Positions 55,497-63,252 of a DNA stretch of 64,000 nucleotides are shown one piece after another (the stretch's first letter is position 1; each line of letters opens with the position of its first letter). The position numbers and the translations under genes are program-made. The stretch is from Syntrophales bacterium (GTDB lineage Bacteria > Desulfobacterota > Syntrophia > Syntrophales > UBA4778). The notes beneath the pieces are model-generated. The model did not search any database, had not been told where the DNA came from, and saw only the letters and a program-made list of their open reading frames with translations. The stretch spans positions 1 to 64,000 of the forward strand of contig JAQTPK010000009.1 of the NCBI GenBank assembly GCA_028712885.1, in the 5' to 3' direction.

Positions 55497-55729
55497 AACT
55501 TACTAAATCTCTCCATGGTCAACTGGCCATAATTTATTAATGGTTTTCCCCCTGTCAAGATAATGCGGAAAATGATTGCAGTTTTAACGGGAATAAATGG
55601 AGCGTCCGGGTCCTGGAGGTAATCACGAATCTGAGTAAGGCGCGGTCCAAAGAGTCCCAGCTTAGAGATTTCTTTGAGAACGATGCAGAGGATTTCCGTG
55701 TTTTGAGCCGGAGTGGGGATCGGATTTTT

Positions 55730-57763
55730 TCAGTCCTCGTCCGGCAGCACGTCCGGGCGAAGACGTCTTAATTCCTCGAGTTTTCCACGATTCAGGCTTG
55801 ATTTCCAGGCGAAGTAGCCCGCTATCTTCGTAATGCCGTCCACGTCCTCGGAGCCGCATTTTGGGCATTTTTCAGTGAATCCCCGGCTGGTGTCAAGACA
55901 GGAGCGGCAGCAGGTAAAATCGGGGGAGAACGTCAATTGAGTGTTCCCGCAATCCCTGAATACTCTCTTCATAAGGGATACCAGGGAGCTCCCGCGCGGC
56001 ATGGCGGACCCCAGCCATACATGGCTGACCGCGCCCCACCCGGCCAAGGGGTGATAGGCGCCTTCATGATGGAGGCGAGTCATCACGTCTGCAGCATGAT
56101 CCGCCGTTATTGAGCCGGAATAATATACGCCTCCGCTGACCAGATCTCCGCTGATATGACGGCCTGCTTCAGGGGAGTGATACCTGAGATCCAGCCTGGC
56201 AAAACGATACGCGGTCGTCTCAGCAGGCGAGCAGGCGAGCGACAGGCGTATGCCGTACCTTCGCCCCAGTTTACCCGCGACGGAACCCAGATGGGAGAGG
56301 ATTTTTTTTCCATAACGGAGGGCTTCCACCGCGGAGCGGGCCTGCCCTCCCGATCTCATTTTAACGAGCTCGTTGAGGCCGACGAAACCGAGCAGGTACC
56401 GGGCATTATCGTAATCGAGATAAGGCGACCCGTCCCGGTCCATGGCGCAGAAGGCCAGGGGCCCTTCCTTTCCATGGGACTGAAGCGTTTTCATGTAGTC
56501 CCTTTTCTGCGCATGGGCCCTGGCTGCGAGCTCCGTCAGCGAACTGAGGAGGGAAAAAAGTCTCGCATCGTCGTTTTTTGAGCGATACCCGATCCTGGGC
56601 AGATTGAGCGTGACCATATGGACGGCCGCGCTCCTTTCATCCCCGCCGAGACCCTCCCCTGCCGGCGGCGTCCGGTCGAGCACAAAGAAGGGGTTTCCTT
56701 TATCTGCCGCCGCATTGCAGGCGTGGCGGAGAAAGTCCTTCGCTCCCGCCTCGCGAAACATCGATGCCGATACGTGAAGGACCGGTTTCGGAAAGAAGAA
56801 AGGCTTATTGCCGGCATCCCCCCGAAGATAAACTTCCATCATGGCCCAGGCGAGGCGGCGGGCGTCCTTCACATACTCTCCGTATTTCCTGCCGGTCGGG
56901 ATCCCGCCCGGCCCTATCGCCGCGCGGGCCGCCGTCTCATCCGGAATATCCCAATGAACGTGCAGGTTGGTGTACATGACCTGGCCCCCTCTCGAGACGG
57001 CCAATTGGGAGAATTCGAATATGAGCATCTGGACAAGCTGCCGCACCTGCTCATCCGTCCAGCCGGTAATATACGGGGCGAAGCAGACGTTCACCGCCTT
57101 CCATTCTATCGGCCCGGCGAAATTTCCCTGCAGGGCGGCGCTGAACCGCACCATATGCGCGAGGAGCACCTCTGCATGCCGTGCCGGCTTCGCCCGGGAA
57201 GACAGGTTGGGCAGATCGATTCCGTGTTCCTTGATATGCTCCAGCGATTGGGCCGAGCAGTAAGGGCGGTCGATATACCCGAGATTGTGGAGGTGGAAAT
57301 CCCCGGAAAGATGGGCTTCGCTCACGTCTTGAGAAAAGACGCTGTTCAGTGCGTATTCCCTTTTTATGCCGAGGGCCAGGGTAAGATTGGTCCCCTCCGG
57401 CCAGTGGGGAACATTGGCGTTCTCGCGGTTTCGATGGGCGATGAGATTGCCGATATCGTAGAGGGGAAAACCGAGCCGGGCATGGGCCCGCCTCGCGTGC
57501 TCGAGCCCTCTTTCGATCAGGCGGGCGTTTACGAGCTCGCGGATCAGAGGGGCCGTGAGGGTGGCGATTCCTGAGGAGAAAATCTGCTTTTCCACTTCCC
57601 GGCTTATGGCTTCCGCCGTATCGCCGTCCACATAGGTCTCCAGAAGCAGGGCGTCAACTATCTTCTGCCGGTTCCATTGGACGACATCCTCATTGGACGT
57701 CCTGACGAAGAGCGTAATATCCGTCGTATCCTTCTTCACGGGTGTACGTTGCTTCGTCCTCAC
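55730..57763 (-). CDS. nrdD: Anaerobic ribonucleoside-triphosphate reductase
   Basis: Class III, glycyl-radical ribonucleotide reductase for dNTP synthesis without oxygen. N-terminal ATP-cone (VVQWNRQKIVDALLLETYVDGDTAEAISREVE), the long barrel domain (SGDFHLHNLGYIDRPYCSAQSLEHI, QVMYTNLHVHWDIP), then the zinc site CCRSCLDTSRGFTEKCPKCGSEDVDG followed directly by the glycyl-radical motif ITKIAGYFAWKSSLNRGKLEEL. 677 residues. The activase gene nrdG is not in the window. GTG start overlaps the alaC stop (GTGA), so it is probably under the alaC leader. Confidence 0.94.
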   Translation of the reverse strand: MRTKQRTPVKKDTTDITLFVRTSNEDVVQWNRQKIVDALLLETYVDGDTAEAISREVEKQIFSSGIATLTAPLIRELVNARLIERGLEHARRAHARLGFPLYDIGNLIAHRNRENANVPHWPEGTNLTLALGIKREYALNSVFSQDVSEAHLSGDFHLHNLGYIDRPYCSAQSLEHIKEHGIDLPNLSSRAKPARHAEVLLAHMVRFSAALQGNFAGPIEWKAVNVCFAPYITGWTDEQVRQLVQMLIFEFSQLAVSRGGQVMYTNLHVHWDIPDETAARAAIGPGGIPTGRKYGEYVKDARRLAWAMMEVYLRGDAGNKPFFFPKPVLHVSASMFREAGAKDFLRHACNAAADKGNPFFVLDRTPPAGEGLGGDERSAAVHMVTLNLPRIGYRSKNDDARLFSLLSSLTELAARAHAQKRDYMKTLQSHGKEGPLAFCAMDRDGSPYLDYDNARYLLGFVGLNELVKMRSGGQARSAVEALRYGKKILSHLGSVAGKLGRRYGIRLSLACSPAETTAYRFARLDLRYHSPEAGRHISGDLVSGGVYYSGSITADHAADVMTRLHHEGAYHPLAGWGAVSHVWLGSAMPRGSSLVSLMKRVFRDCGNTQLTFSPDFTCCRSCLDTSRGFTEKCPKCGSEDVDGITKIAGYFAWKSSLNRGKLEELRRLRPDVLPDED

Positions 57764-58989
57764 GCGCCGGCCCCGGCGGCCTGTTTCTTTTCCATTCCGG
57801 TAAAAGAGAGCCGCTTGATCTGCCGGATCGCCTGCCGGATCCTGTTTTCATTTTCGACAAGGGCAATGCGCAGATAGCCATCGCCCTCCGGGCCGAAAGC
57901 GATTCCGGGGGAGACCGCCACTTCCGCCTCTTCCATGAGACGAACAGAATAGTCCATTGATCCGAGGGCGCGGAAGGGCTCGGGGATCGGGGCCCAGATG
58001 AACATGGACGCCCTCGGTTTTTCGACCTTCCATCCGATGGAGTTCAGTCCGTCGCAGAGCACGTCCCTTCTGCTCTGGTAAATCGCAGCCTGTTTCAGGA
58101 TTTCCTTGTCACAGTGGCGGAGGGCGATTATCGCCGCAATCTGCACCGCCTGGAAGAGGCCGTAATCGTAATAGCCTTTTATGCGCGAAAGGGCGTCGAC
58201 GATTCTGGGATTCCCGAGGCAGTAGCCTACTCTCCAGCCCGCCATGTTGTACGATTTGGAAAGAGTGCCGAATTCAACGGCCAGGTCCCTGGCCCCTTTG
58301 ACCTGCAGAATGCTCGGGGCCTCATATCCGTCAAAAGTCACCCTGGCGTAAGCGAAATCGTGGATGATGATCAGCCGCCTCCGCCTCGCTACCCTGACCG
58401 CCTCCTCCAGAAATCCCAGATCCACCGTCCGGGCCGTGGGGTTATGCGGGAAATTCAGGAAAAGAACTTTTGGGGCGGGAGAATGGGTGCGGCAGATCTC
58501 ATCGACGCTCTTCAGAAAGGTTTCATCATCCTCGTGAGGCACGCGGACGACCTCCGCGCCGGCAATTACGGCCGAATAAATATGTATCGGAAAGGCGGGG
58601 ACGGGGACAATCGCGGCATCTCCCGGCCCCAGCAGCGCCAGGGACAGATGAGAAACGCCCTCCTTCGAGCCGATCGTGCAAAGGACCTCCGTATCGGGGC
58701 TGAGCGACACTCCATACTGCCGCTCATAATAGAGGGAAATCTCCCGCCTGAGGTTATGAATTCCCGAAGCCACCGAATAGCGGTGATTCCTCGGATCCCG
58801 GACGACCTCGCAGAGCTTGTCAACAACGTTCCGGGGCGTCGGGTCGGAAGGGTTTCCCATGGCCAGGTCGATAATATCTGCCCCGGCCTTCCTCTTTTCC
58901 AGTTTCAATTTGTTTATCCTGCCGAATACATACGGCGGGAGCATGTCCATTCTTCTTGAAAAACTGATAAAGTCATCGTGGTTTTCCAT
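57760..58989 (-). CDS. alaC: Glutamate-pyruvate (alanine) aminotransferase, AlaC-type
   Basis: PLP fold type I enzyme making alanine from pyruvate and glutamate. RRMDMLPPYVFGRINKLKLEKRKAGADIIDLAMGNPS, TIGSKEGVSHLSLALLGPGDAAIVP and PAFPIHIYSAVIAGAEV follow E. coli AlaC closely. PLP lysine in FGTLSKSYNMAGWRVGY. ATG 58989 with AAGGAGAGG upstream (about 409 residues); the track start 59046 lies inside an attenuator. The Ala-rich leader supports an alanine-making role. Closely related LL-diaminopimelate aminotransferases are the main alternative. Confidence 0.92.
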   Translation of the reverse strand: MENHDDFISFSRRMDMLPPYVFGRINKLKLEKRKAGADIIDLAMGNPSDPTPRNVVDKLCEVVRDPRNHRYSVASGIHNLRREISLYYERQYGVSLSPDTEVLCTIGSKEGVSHLSLALLGPGDAAIVPVPAFPIHIYSAVIAGAEVVRVPHEDDETFLKSVDEICRTHSPAPKVLFLNFPHNPTARTVDLGFLEEAVRVARRRRLIIIHDFAYARVTFDGYEAPSILQVKGARDLAVEFGTLSKSYNMAGWRVGYCLGNPRIVDALSRIKGYYDYGLFQAVQIAAIIALRHCDKEILKQAAIYQSRRDVLCDGLNSIGWKVEKPRASMFIWAPIPEPFRALGSMDYSVRLMEEAEVAVSPGIAFGPEGDGYLRIALVENENRIRQAIRQIKRLSFTGMEKKQAAGAGA

Positions 58990-59010
58990 TTTCTGCCTCT
59001 CCTTGCCGGT

Positions 59011-59041
59011 AAAAAAAAGCCCTGAAAAATACATCCAGGGC
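59011..59041 (-). terminator. Second terminator hairpin before alaC
   Basis: Transcript GCCCTG-GATGTATTTTT-CAGGGC followed by eight U, 20-odd bases before the alaC ribosome site. A 6-bp stem with a strong U tract. In tandem with the attenuator terminator at 59048; may tighten shut-off. Confidence 0.8.
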
Positions 59042-59047
59042 CTCAAT

Positions 59048-59087
59048 AAAAAAGGCCATGGACAATTTGCTTATCCTGCCCATGGCC
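59048..59087 (-). terminator. alaC attenuator terminator (segments 3:4)
   Basis: Transcript GGCCATGG-GCAGGATAAGCAAATTGT-CCATGGCC followed by six U. The 5' arm GGCCATGGGC (plus-strand 59078-59087) also pairs with leader segment 2, GCCCATGGC (59122-59130), giving the antiterminator. Segment 2 pairs with segment 1, GCCAGGGC (59137-59144), just after the Ala codons. Confidence 0.88.
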
Positions 59088-59102
59088 TGTGAGATTTTGT
59101 AA

Positions 59103-59180
59103 TCAGAGGGATCCGCCACACGCCATGGGCCGTTTAGCCCTGGCTGCCGCTGCCGCCTGCATCGTGATGACGGAAAACAT
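59103..59180 (-). CDS. Alanine-rich leader peptide of alaC
   Basis: A 25-codon frame absent from the track: MFSVITMQAAAAARAKRPMACGGSL. Five consecutive Ala codons (GCG GCA GCG GCA GCC), then another Ala two codons on. AAAGGGAT lies about 5 bases before the ATG, with a good promoter at 59208-59236. A ribosome stalled for lack of Ala-tRNA would cover segment 1, freeing segment 2 to pair with 3 and prevent the terminator. An internal ATG (59162) is another possible start. Confidence 0.85.
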   Translation of the reverse strand: MFSVITMQAAAAARAKRPMACGGSL

Positions 59181-59207
59181 GTAATCCCTTTCGCTTTGTT
59201 GTTTTAA

Positions 59208-59236
59208 AGCATATTCAGGAATCTTGCAGTTGTCAA
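59208..59236 (-). promoter_or_regulatory. Sigma-70-type promoter of the alaC leader
   Basis: Minus strand TTGACA, exactly 17 bases, TATGCT (4 of 6), ending about 28 bases before the leader ATG. Confidence 0.75.
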
Positions 59237-59248
59237 ATGATTTTTACC

Positions 59249-59359
59249 CGGGCTAAAGGTAAAGGGCAAAAGGCAAATGGCTTAAAAAACAGCAGACAGA
59301 TTCAGATCTCCTGTCAGGTTTTTCGCCCTTAGCCTTGGGCCCTTAGCCTTTTGCCTGAC
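59249..59359. repeat. Inverted word repeat between alaC leader and HD gene
   Basis: Left GGGCTAAAGGTAAAGGGCAAAAGGCAAATGGC; right GCCCTTAGCCTTGGGCCCTTAGCCTTTTGCC. The same GGCTAAGG word family as the ilvN-ilvB repeat at 2.9 kb, 56 kb away. Confidence 0.75.
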
Positions 59360-60796
59360 TCACAGATTGGTTTTAGAGTGATAATTCATCTCCCCCGCCA
59401 GGGCCTGTTCCGCGGCTTGCGTCAGGTCGCTGTCGTGGTCGTGGGAAAGCGAGAACACACGGAGGTGGACAACACGCGCCGGAATGAACCTGTAGATCTC
59501 CTGGAGAGGCTCGGGCGAGGTCGTTCCCGTTGCCGGATTATAGATGTTGATGCGCCTGTTTCTTTCCGACATCGGGTTCAGGGGCCGGGGGTCCTGGGTG
59601 GCGAGATCCACTCTGAATCTCAGCTTTTTCAAACGGGGCGGGAGCTGCCTACGGATGCGAGCCTCGTATTCCCTCTCTCCGGAAAAGCTTGCTCCCTTCT
59701 GTAGCTGGTCGATGGAAAGCTCGGCGGAGTAGGACATCTTCCATTTGACCTTGCGGCTGTGCAGCTTTTCCCATTCCAGCGCCACCGATCTCTTCTTCTT
59801 CTCGCCGGAGGTAAGCCATTGCCGCACCGTCTGGAACAGGCTCCATTCGTCGCAGCGGAGATAGGAATCGAGCTTTTCCGCCGGATTGAACGGGTACGCC
59901 ATGCCCATGGTATCCCGGAATATCTCCTGCAGGTGCAGATCCAGGGCGCGCGTCGTCCGGTGATAATAAACATTGGAATAGAGATTCAGGCGGGCGTTGA
60001 TGAAGCGGCTGAGCGCAGAGGTCCCCGCCTGGTGAAGCGTCAGACCCTGGTCCGTGAAGAATGTGTAAGACCGCAACCTTGCTATATCTACAAGGTCGAG
60101 CGAGAAGCCGGTCATGTATGCGTCGCGCTGGACGTAGTCCAGGTTGTCCACGGTGTAGATTCCCGAAAATAGCTGGCGCAGGTGCAGCAGCCAGGACGGC
60201 TTGTCCGCCGGCTCCCCGCCTGCCGGCAGCTTGATGAGAAAAGCGATGTATTCCGGCTCCAGCGTCTCGCCTTTGGCAAACGGGCCGTTCGGGCTTCGCC
60301 TGATCCCGCGGATCGTTTCCGCAAGCTTTTTCCTGATGATCCGCTGCCCGATCAGTTCGTGGTTAAGGCCGAATGAGTCAAGGAAATGATCGTCGAAGAA
60401 GTGTCCGTAGGGCCCGTGGCCGATATCGTGGAGAAGCCCTGCGACCCGGAGGCACTCTTCAATGAAATGAATCGAAGGGCAGTTCCTGCAGACGCCGGCG
60501 AGGCTGGGATAAAGGTATCTCCCGAATTCGCCGGCGATGTGCATTGTTCCAAGGGAGTGCTGGAAGCGGCTGTGTTCGGCGGATGGGTACACCCACCTGG
60601 CGCTCTGAAGCTGATATATCCTGCGCAGGCGCTGGAGCCAGGGCGAATCTATGAGGTCCTGTTCTGTCCCCTCCGCGAGCGAATCCGCGGAGCGGATGGT
60701 GAACCAGGCGTACTGGTGAATCGGGTCGGCGATCAGAGCCTTGCCGTCGAAGATCCGCGCGGGTTCCGATTTGCCGGTTTTCCTCGACCCGCTCAT
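59360..60796 (-). CDS. HD-domain phosphohydrolase (SAMHD1/YwfO-like)
   Basis: 478 residues. N terminus IADPIHQYAWFTIRS and SPWLQRLRRIYQLQSARWVYPSAEHSRFQHSLGTMHIAGEF give the first His and Arg; the metal HD is in VAGLLHDIGHGPYGHFFD; a later Asp is in YTVDNLDYVQRDAYMTG. This pattern belongs to dNTP triphosphohydrolase or related nucleotidase families. The C-terminal 200 residues are extra helices and strands. Probable nucleotide hydrolase; substrate unknown. Start overlaps the end of the next upstream gene by 4 bases. Confidence 0.9.
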   Translation of the reverse strand: MSGSRKTGKSEPARIFDGKALIADPIHQYAWFTIRSADSLAEGTEQDLIDSPWLQRLRRIYQLQSARWVYPSAEHSRFQHSLGTMHIAGEFGRYLYPSLAGVCRNCPSIHFIEECLRVAGLLHDIGHGPYGHFFDDHFLDSFGLNHELIGQRIIRKKLAETIRGIRRSPNGPFAKGETLEPEYIAFLIKLPAGGEPADKPSWLLHLRQLFSGIYTVDNLDYVQRDAYMTGFSLDLVDIARLRSYTFFTDQGLTLHQAGTSALSRFINARLNLYSNVYYHRTTRALDLHLQEIFRDTMGMAYPFNPAEKLDSYLRCDEWSLFQTVRQWLTSGEKKKRSVALEWEKLHSRKVKWKMSYSAELSIDQLQKGASFSGEREYEARIRRQLPPRLKKLRFRVDLATQDPRPLNPMSERNRRINIYNPATGTTSPEPLQEIYRFIPARVVHLRVFSLSHDHDSDLTQAAEQALAGEMNYHSKTNL

Positions 60797-61398
60797 TTCC
60801 TCCCGACGACGATTATCAGCTGATACATTGAACTCCAGGTCATCGGTTTCGTGACGGCATTCGCGCCGATTTTCTGGGCTACCTGCTTGGCTTCGTTTGC
60901 CAGGCCCGCCGCATGAAACACTGTCGTAATGGCAAATGAACGGGGCGCCCGATCAACCCTGCCTACCGAGTAGCCGGCTTCAGAAAGTTTCTTTGAAAGC
61001 GCCCGAGCTGACGAGAGCCGAGTATTGCCGGCCAGGATCTTTATTTTGAGATCCTTTTTCAATACCTGGGCTTCGGCCGCGGCGTCTTTCTGCTTTTCGG
61101 GCTGGAGCTCTTTTTTCAGCTTCCGAACTTCTTCGTTCAGTCCGGCCATTCCGGATTGAAGGGCTTTCCTCTCCGCCTCCAGTCTGGCAATTTCCGCCTG
61201 TCGCTCTGCCAGGGTTTTTTCCTGGGCCTTAACCGAAGCCTCAAGTCCGGCCACCTCTTTTTTCAGGGATTCGTTGGCGGTCGTCAGTTCCTTGATGCTT
61301 TTTTCGTAGCTGCCGTCCATGCATTTGGACAACCCCGCGCAGCCGGAAAATGCAAAAACACCGCTTAGAAGCAGGAAAATCAGGAGCTTTCCTTTCAT
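60793..61398 (-). CDS. Coiled-coil lipoprotein with LytR_C-like domain
   Basis: About 201 residues from ATG 61398 with GGAGGGTGAT before it. Lipoprotein signal KLLIFLLLSGVFAFSGCAGLSKC, then a long heptad-rich coiled coil (ELTTANESLKKEVAGLEASVKAQEKTLAERQAEIARLEAERK). The C-terminal domain LKIKILAGNTRLSSARALSKKLSEAGYSVGRVDRAPR resembles the LytR_C fold (VxVLNGxxxxGLAxxxxxxLxxxGYxVxxxxxA). Envelope-anchored; function unknown. Confidence 0.75.
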   Translation of the reverse strand: MKGKLLIFLLLSGVFAFSGCAGLSKCMDGSYEKSIKELTTANESLKKEVAGLEASVKAQEKTLAERQAEIARLEAERKALQSGMAGLNEEVRKLKKELQPEKQKDAAAEAQVLKKDLKIKILAGNTRLSSARALSKKLSEAGYSVGRVDRAPRSFAITTVFHAAGLANEAKQVAQKIGANAVTKPMTWSSMYQLIIVVGRK

Positions 61399-61540
61399 AT
61401 CACCCTCCTTTTCCGGTTGGTACACACCTCAAATATAGGAAAGAAGGGAAAAAATCCAGCAATTTCCTGCAGGCCGCGACAGGGCGGAGGAGATTGCCTT
61501 TTCCCGCCGTCATGATTATGATAAGCGCGAGCGAACGTAC

Positions 61541-62299
61541 ATGAAAAATTACAGCCGCGTTTTATTCTTCTTGTTAATTGTTCTTTTCCTCCTGCCGGGG
61601 CGGATCGGGGGGCAGGAGAAATTTCCCCGTCCGACGGGTGCGATAAACGATTTTGCGGGAATCATCCCTGCCGAATACGAAAGCAGGATGAACAGTATCG
61701 CAGAAGAAACGCTGCGGAAAACAGGCGCATCCATCGTGGTTGCGACCTTCCCGACGGCGGGAGACATCTCCGCCGATGAATTCGCCAACCGGCTGTACGC
61801 GGACTGGGGCGTAGGGAAAAAGGGGGAAGATAAGGGCGTCCTGATCTTTCTCGCCCTGAAGGAGAGGAAAATCAGGATAGAAACGGGCTACGGCGTGGAG
61901 GGCATCCTGCCCGACGGCCTGGTCGGGGAAATACTCGACCGGCATACGATTCCCTTTCTGAGGAAGGGGGAGTACGGGCGCGGACTCCTGGGGACGGTAA
62001 AGGCGGTTTCCGAGGTCATTGCCGCGGATGCAGGGGTCTCGATCGGAGACGGGCCGTCGGCCGCCAGGGAACGTATGAAACGCATTCCGGGCAGGCTCGG
62101 CCTCTGGGAATGGGTCCTGATCGGAATCGTACTCGCCTTTCTCATCGGCACAAAACCCGGGCGCTATCTCCTGCTCTGGATGATTATCAGCTCGAGCAGG
62201 GGATCCGGCGGGGGAGGTTTCGGCGGTTTCGGCGGCGGCGGGTTCGGCGGGTTCGGCGGGGGATCGAGCGGAGGCGGAGGCGCAGGCCGGGGTTTCTGA
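61541..62299 (+). CDS. TPM-domain membrane protein (YgcG-like)
   Basis: 252 residues: signal peptide (VLFFLLIVLFLLPGRIGG), a periplasmic TPM domain (TGAINDFAGIIPAEYESRMNSIAEETLRKTGASIVVAT ... RIETGYGVEGILPDGLVGEILDRHTIPFLRKGEYGRGL), a membrane helix (WEWVLIGIVLAFLIGT) and a Gly/Phe/Ser-rich tail (GGGGFGGFGGGGFGG). TPM proteins often neighbour LemA, as here, and may help photosystem or envelope protein repair in other groups. Confidence 0.9.
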   Translation: MKNYSRVLFFLLIVLFLLPGRIGGQEKFPRPTGAINDFAGIIPAEYESRMNSIAEETLRKTGASIVVATFPTAGDISADEFANRLYADWGVGKKGEDKGVLIFLALKERKIRIETGYGVEGILPDGLVGEILDRHTIPFLRKGEYGRGLLGTVKAVSEVIAADAGVSIGDGPSAARERMKRIPGRLGLWEWVLIGIVLAFLIGTKPGRYLLLWMIISSSRGSGGGGFGGFGGGGFGGFGGGSSGGGGAGRGF

Positions 62300-62318
62300 A
62301 TCCGGTAGCGAGCGCATT

Positions 62319-62353
62319 CCCCGTCCGCCTCGGGTCCGCCTAGGCGGACGGGG
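62319..62353. repeat. Perfect 11-bp inverted repeat after the TPM gene
   Basis: CCCCGTCCGCC-TCGGGTCCGCCTA-GGCGGACGGGG, flanked by GCGAGCG words on both sides (GGTAGCGAGCGCATTC and GGTAAGCGAGCGAATC). No U run. Possible intergenic repeat element or transcript 3' end. Confidence 0.7.
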
Positions 62354-62393
62354 TAAGCGAGCGAATCATGTTTAAGCATTTTCCTTAAGGATA

Positions 62394-62427
62394 GAAGACT
62401 CTCCGGAGCTTGCTCCGGATAGTCTTC
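62394..62427. promoter_or_regulatory. Hairpin directly upstream of the nucleotidyltransferase-like gene
   Basis: GAAGACT-CTCCGGAGC-TT-GCTCCGGAT-AGTCTTC, ending 3 bases before the AGGAGG ribosome site of the 62440 gene. A stable 5'-UTR hairpin so close to the site could limit translation. Its GGAGCTTGCTCC core also occurs near 26830. Confidence 0.6.
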
Positions 62428-62439
62428 AAAGGAGGAAGT

Positions 62440-63165
62440 ATGGCGGGAATACCTGAAAAGCCGGAGGAGGTTTTTTCGGATTTTTCCGGCGATCTCGGGG
62501 AGCTGTTCGGGGACGGGCTGGCCTCCATTATCCTGTATGGAAGCGGGGCGAGCGGAGATTATATACCGGGGAAATCGGACCTTAATTTCCTCGTCGTGCT
62601 GAACGAGAGCGCCCTGGAGAAACTCGAGGACGCCGCGCCTCTGCAGAAGAAGTGGAGAAAAAGAAGAATCGCTGCGCCTCTGTTCATGACGCAGGAGGAC
62701 CTGTGCCGCTCCATCGACTCTTTTCCCTTGGAGTTCCTGAATATAAAACAGAGCTATATCCCCGTGCACGGGCCGGATGTCCTGAAGGACCTCGCCCTCG
62801 ATCCTGAATCGGTCCGGCTGCAGTGCGAAAGGGAGCTCCGGGGGAAGGCCCTCCTGCTGCAGGGGCGTTTTCTGGAAACCGGGGGAGATGCGAAGCGGAT
62901 ACGGGAGCTGATCGGAGTGTCAATTATCGCATTCCTGTCCATATTCAGAGGGCTGCTCCATATGAAAGGTGTGGAGATACCCCGCGGACGGAAAGATCTC
63001 GTCGATGCCGCCTGCGCTTTATTCGGGATAGATAAGAAGACATTCCTTGACTGCATAGAAATAAAGGAAGAGGGCAGGAAATTCAGCGCCGACGAAACAA
63101 AGAGTATTTTCCGGGCCTACTTGAGGGAAGCGAGAAATCTCGCCCGGAAAGTGGACCGGATTTAA
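62440..63165 (+). CDS. Nucleotidyltransferase-fold protein with altered metal motif
   Basis: About 241 residues from ATG 62440 (AGGAGG upstream). The N-terminal domain looks like a nucleotidyltransferase: ASIILYGSGASGDYIPGKSDLNFLVVL, where the usual G-S...S-D-x-D has Asn at the second Asp. The C-terminal helices (LLQGRFLETGGDAKRIRELIGVSIIAFLSIFRGLL) are unassigned. It may be catalytically altered or bind ligand only. Between TPM and LemA genes. Confidence 0.7.
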   Translation: MAGIPEKPEEVFSDFSGDLGELFGDGLASIILYGSGASGDYIPGKSDLNFLVVLNESALEKLEDAAPLQKKWRKRRIAAPLFMTQEDLCRSIDSFPLEFLNIKQSYIPVHGPDVLKDLALDPESVRLQCERELRGKALLLQGRFLETGGDAKRIRELIGVSIIAFLSIFRGLLHMKGVEIPRGRKDLVDAACALFGIDKKTFLDCIEIKEEGRKFSADETKSIFRAYLREARNLARKVDRI

Positions 63166-63170
63166 TAAAA

Positions 63171-63231
63171 GGTTTCCGGTATCAGGCTTTAACGAACGAT
63201 GCCCGGAACCCGACACCTGATTCCCGAAACC
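63171..63231. repeat. Inverted word repeat before lemA
   Basis: GGTTTCCGGTATCAGGC and, reverse-complemented, GACACCTGATTCCCGAAACC, separated by about 25 bases. Another member of the intergenic word-repeat class. Confidence 0.65.
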
Positions 63232-63252
63232 ATTTTTAATCAGGAGGTTAAT

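Noticed and set aside
55632-55770. Plus-strand protein-like stretch (SQLRDFFENDAEDFRVLSR) overlapping the nrdD end
   Set aside because: No proper start, overlaps a solid minus-strand gene, and matches no family I know.
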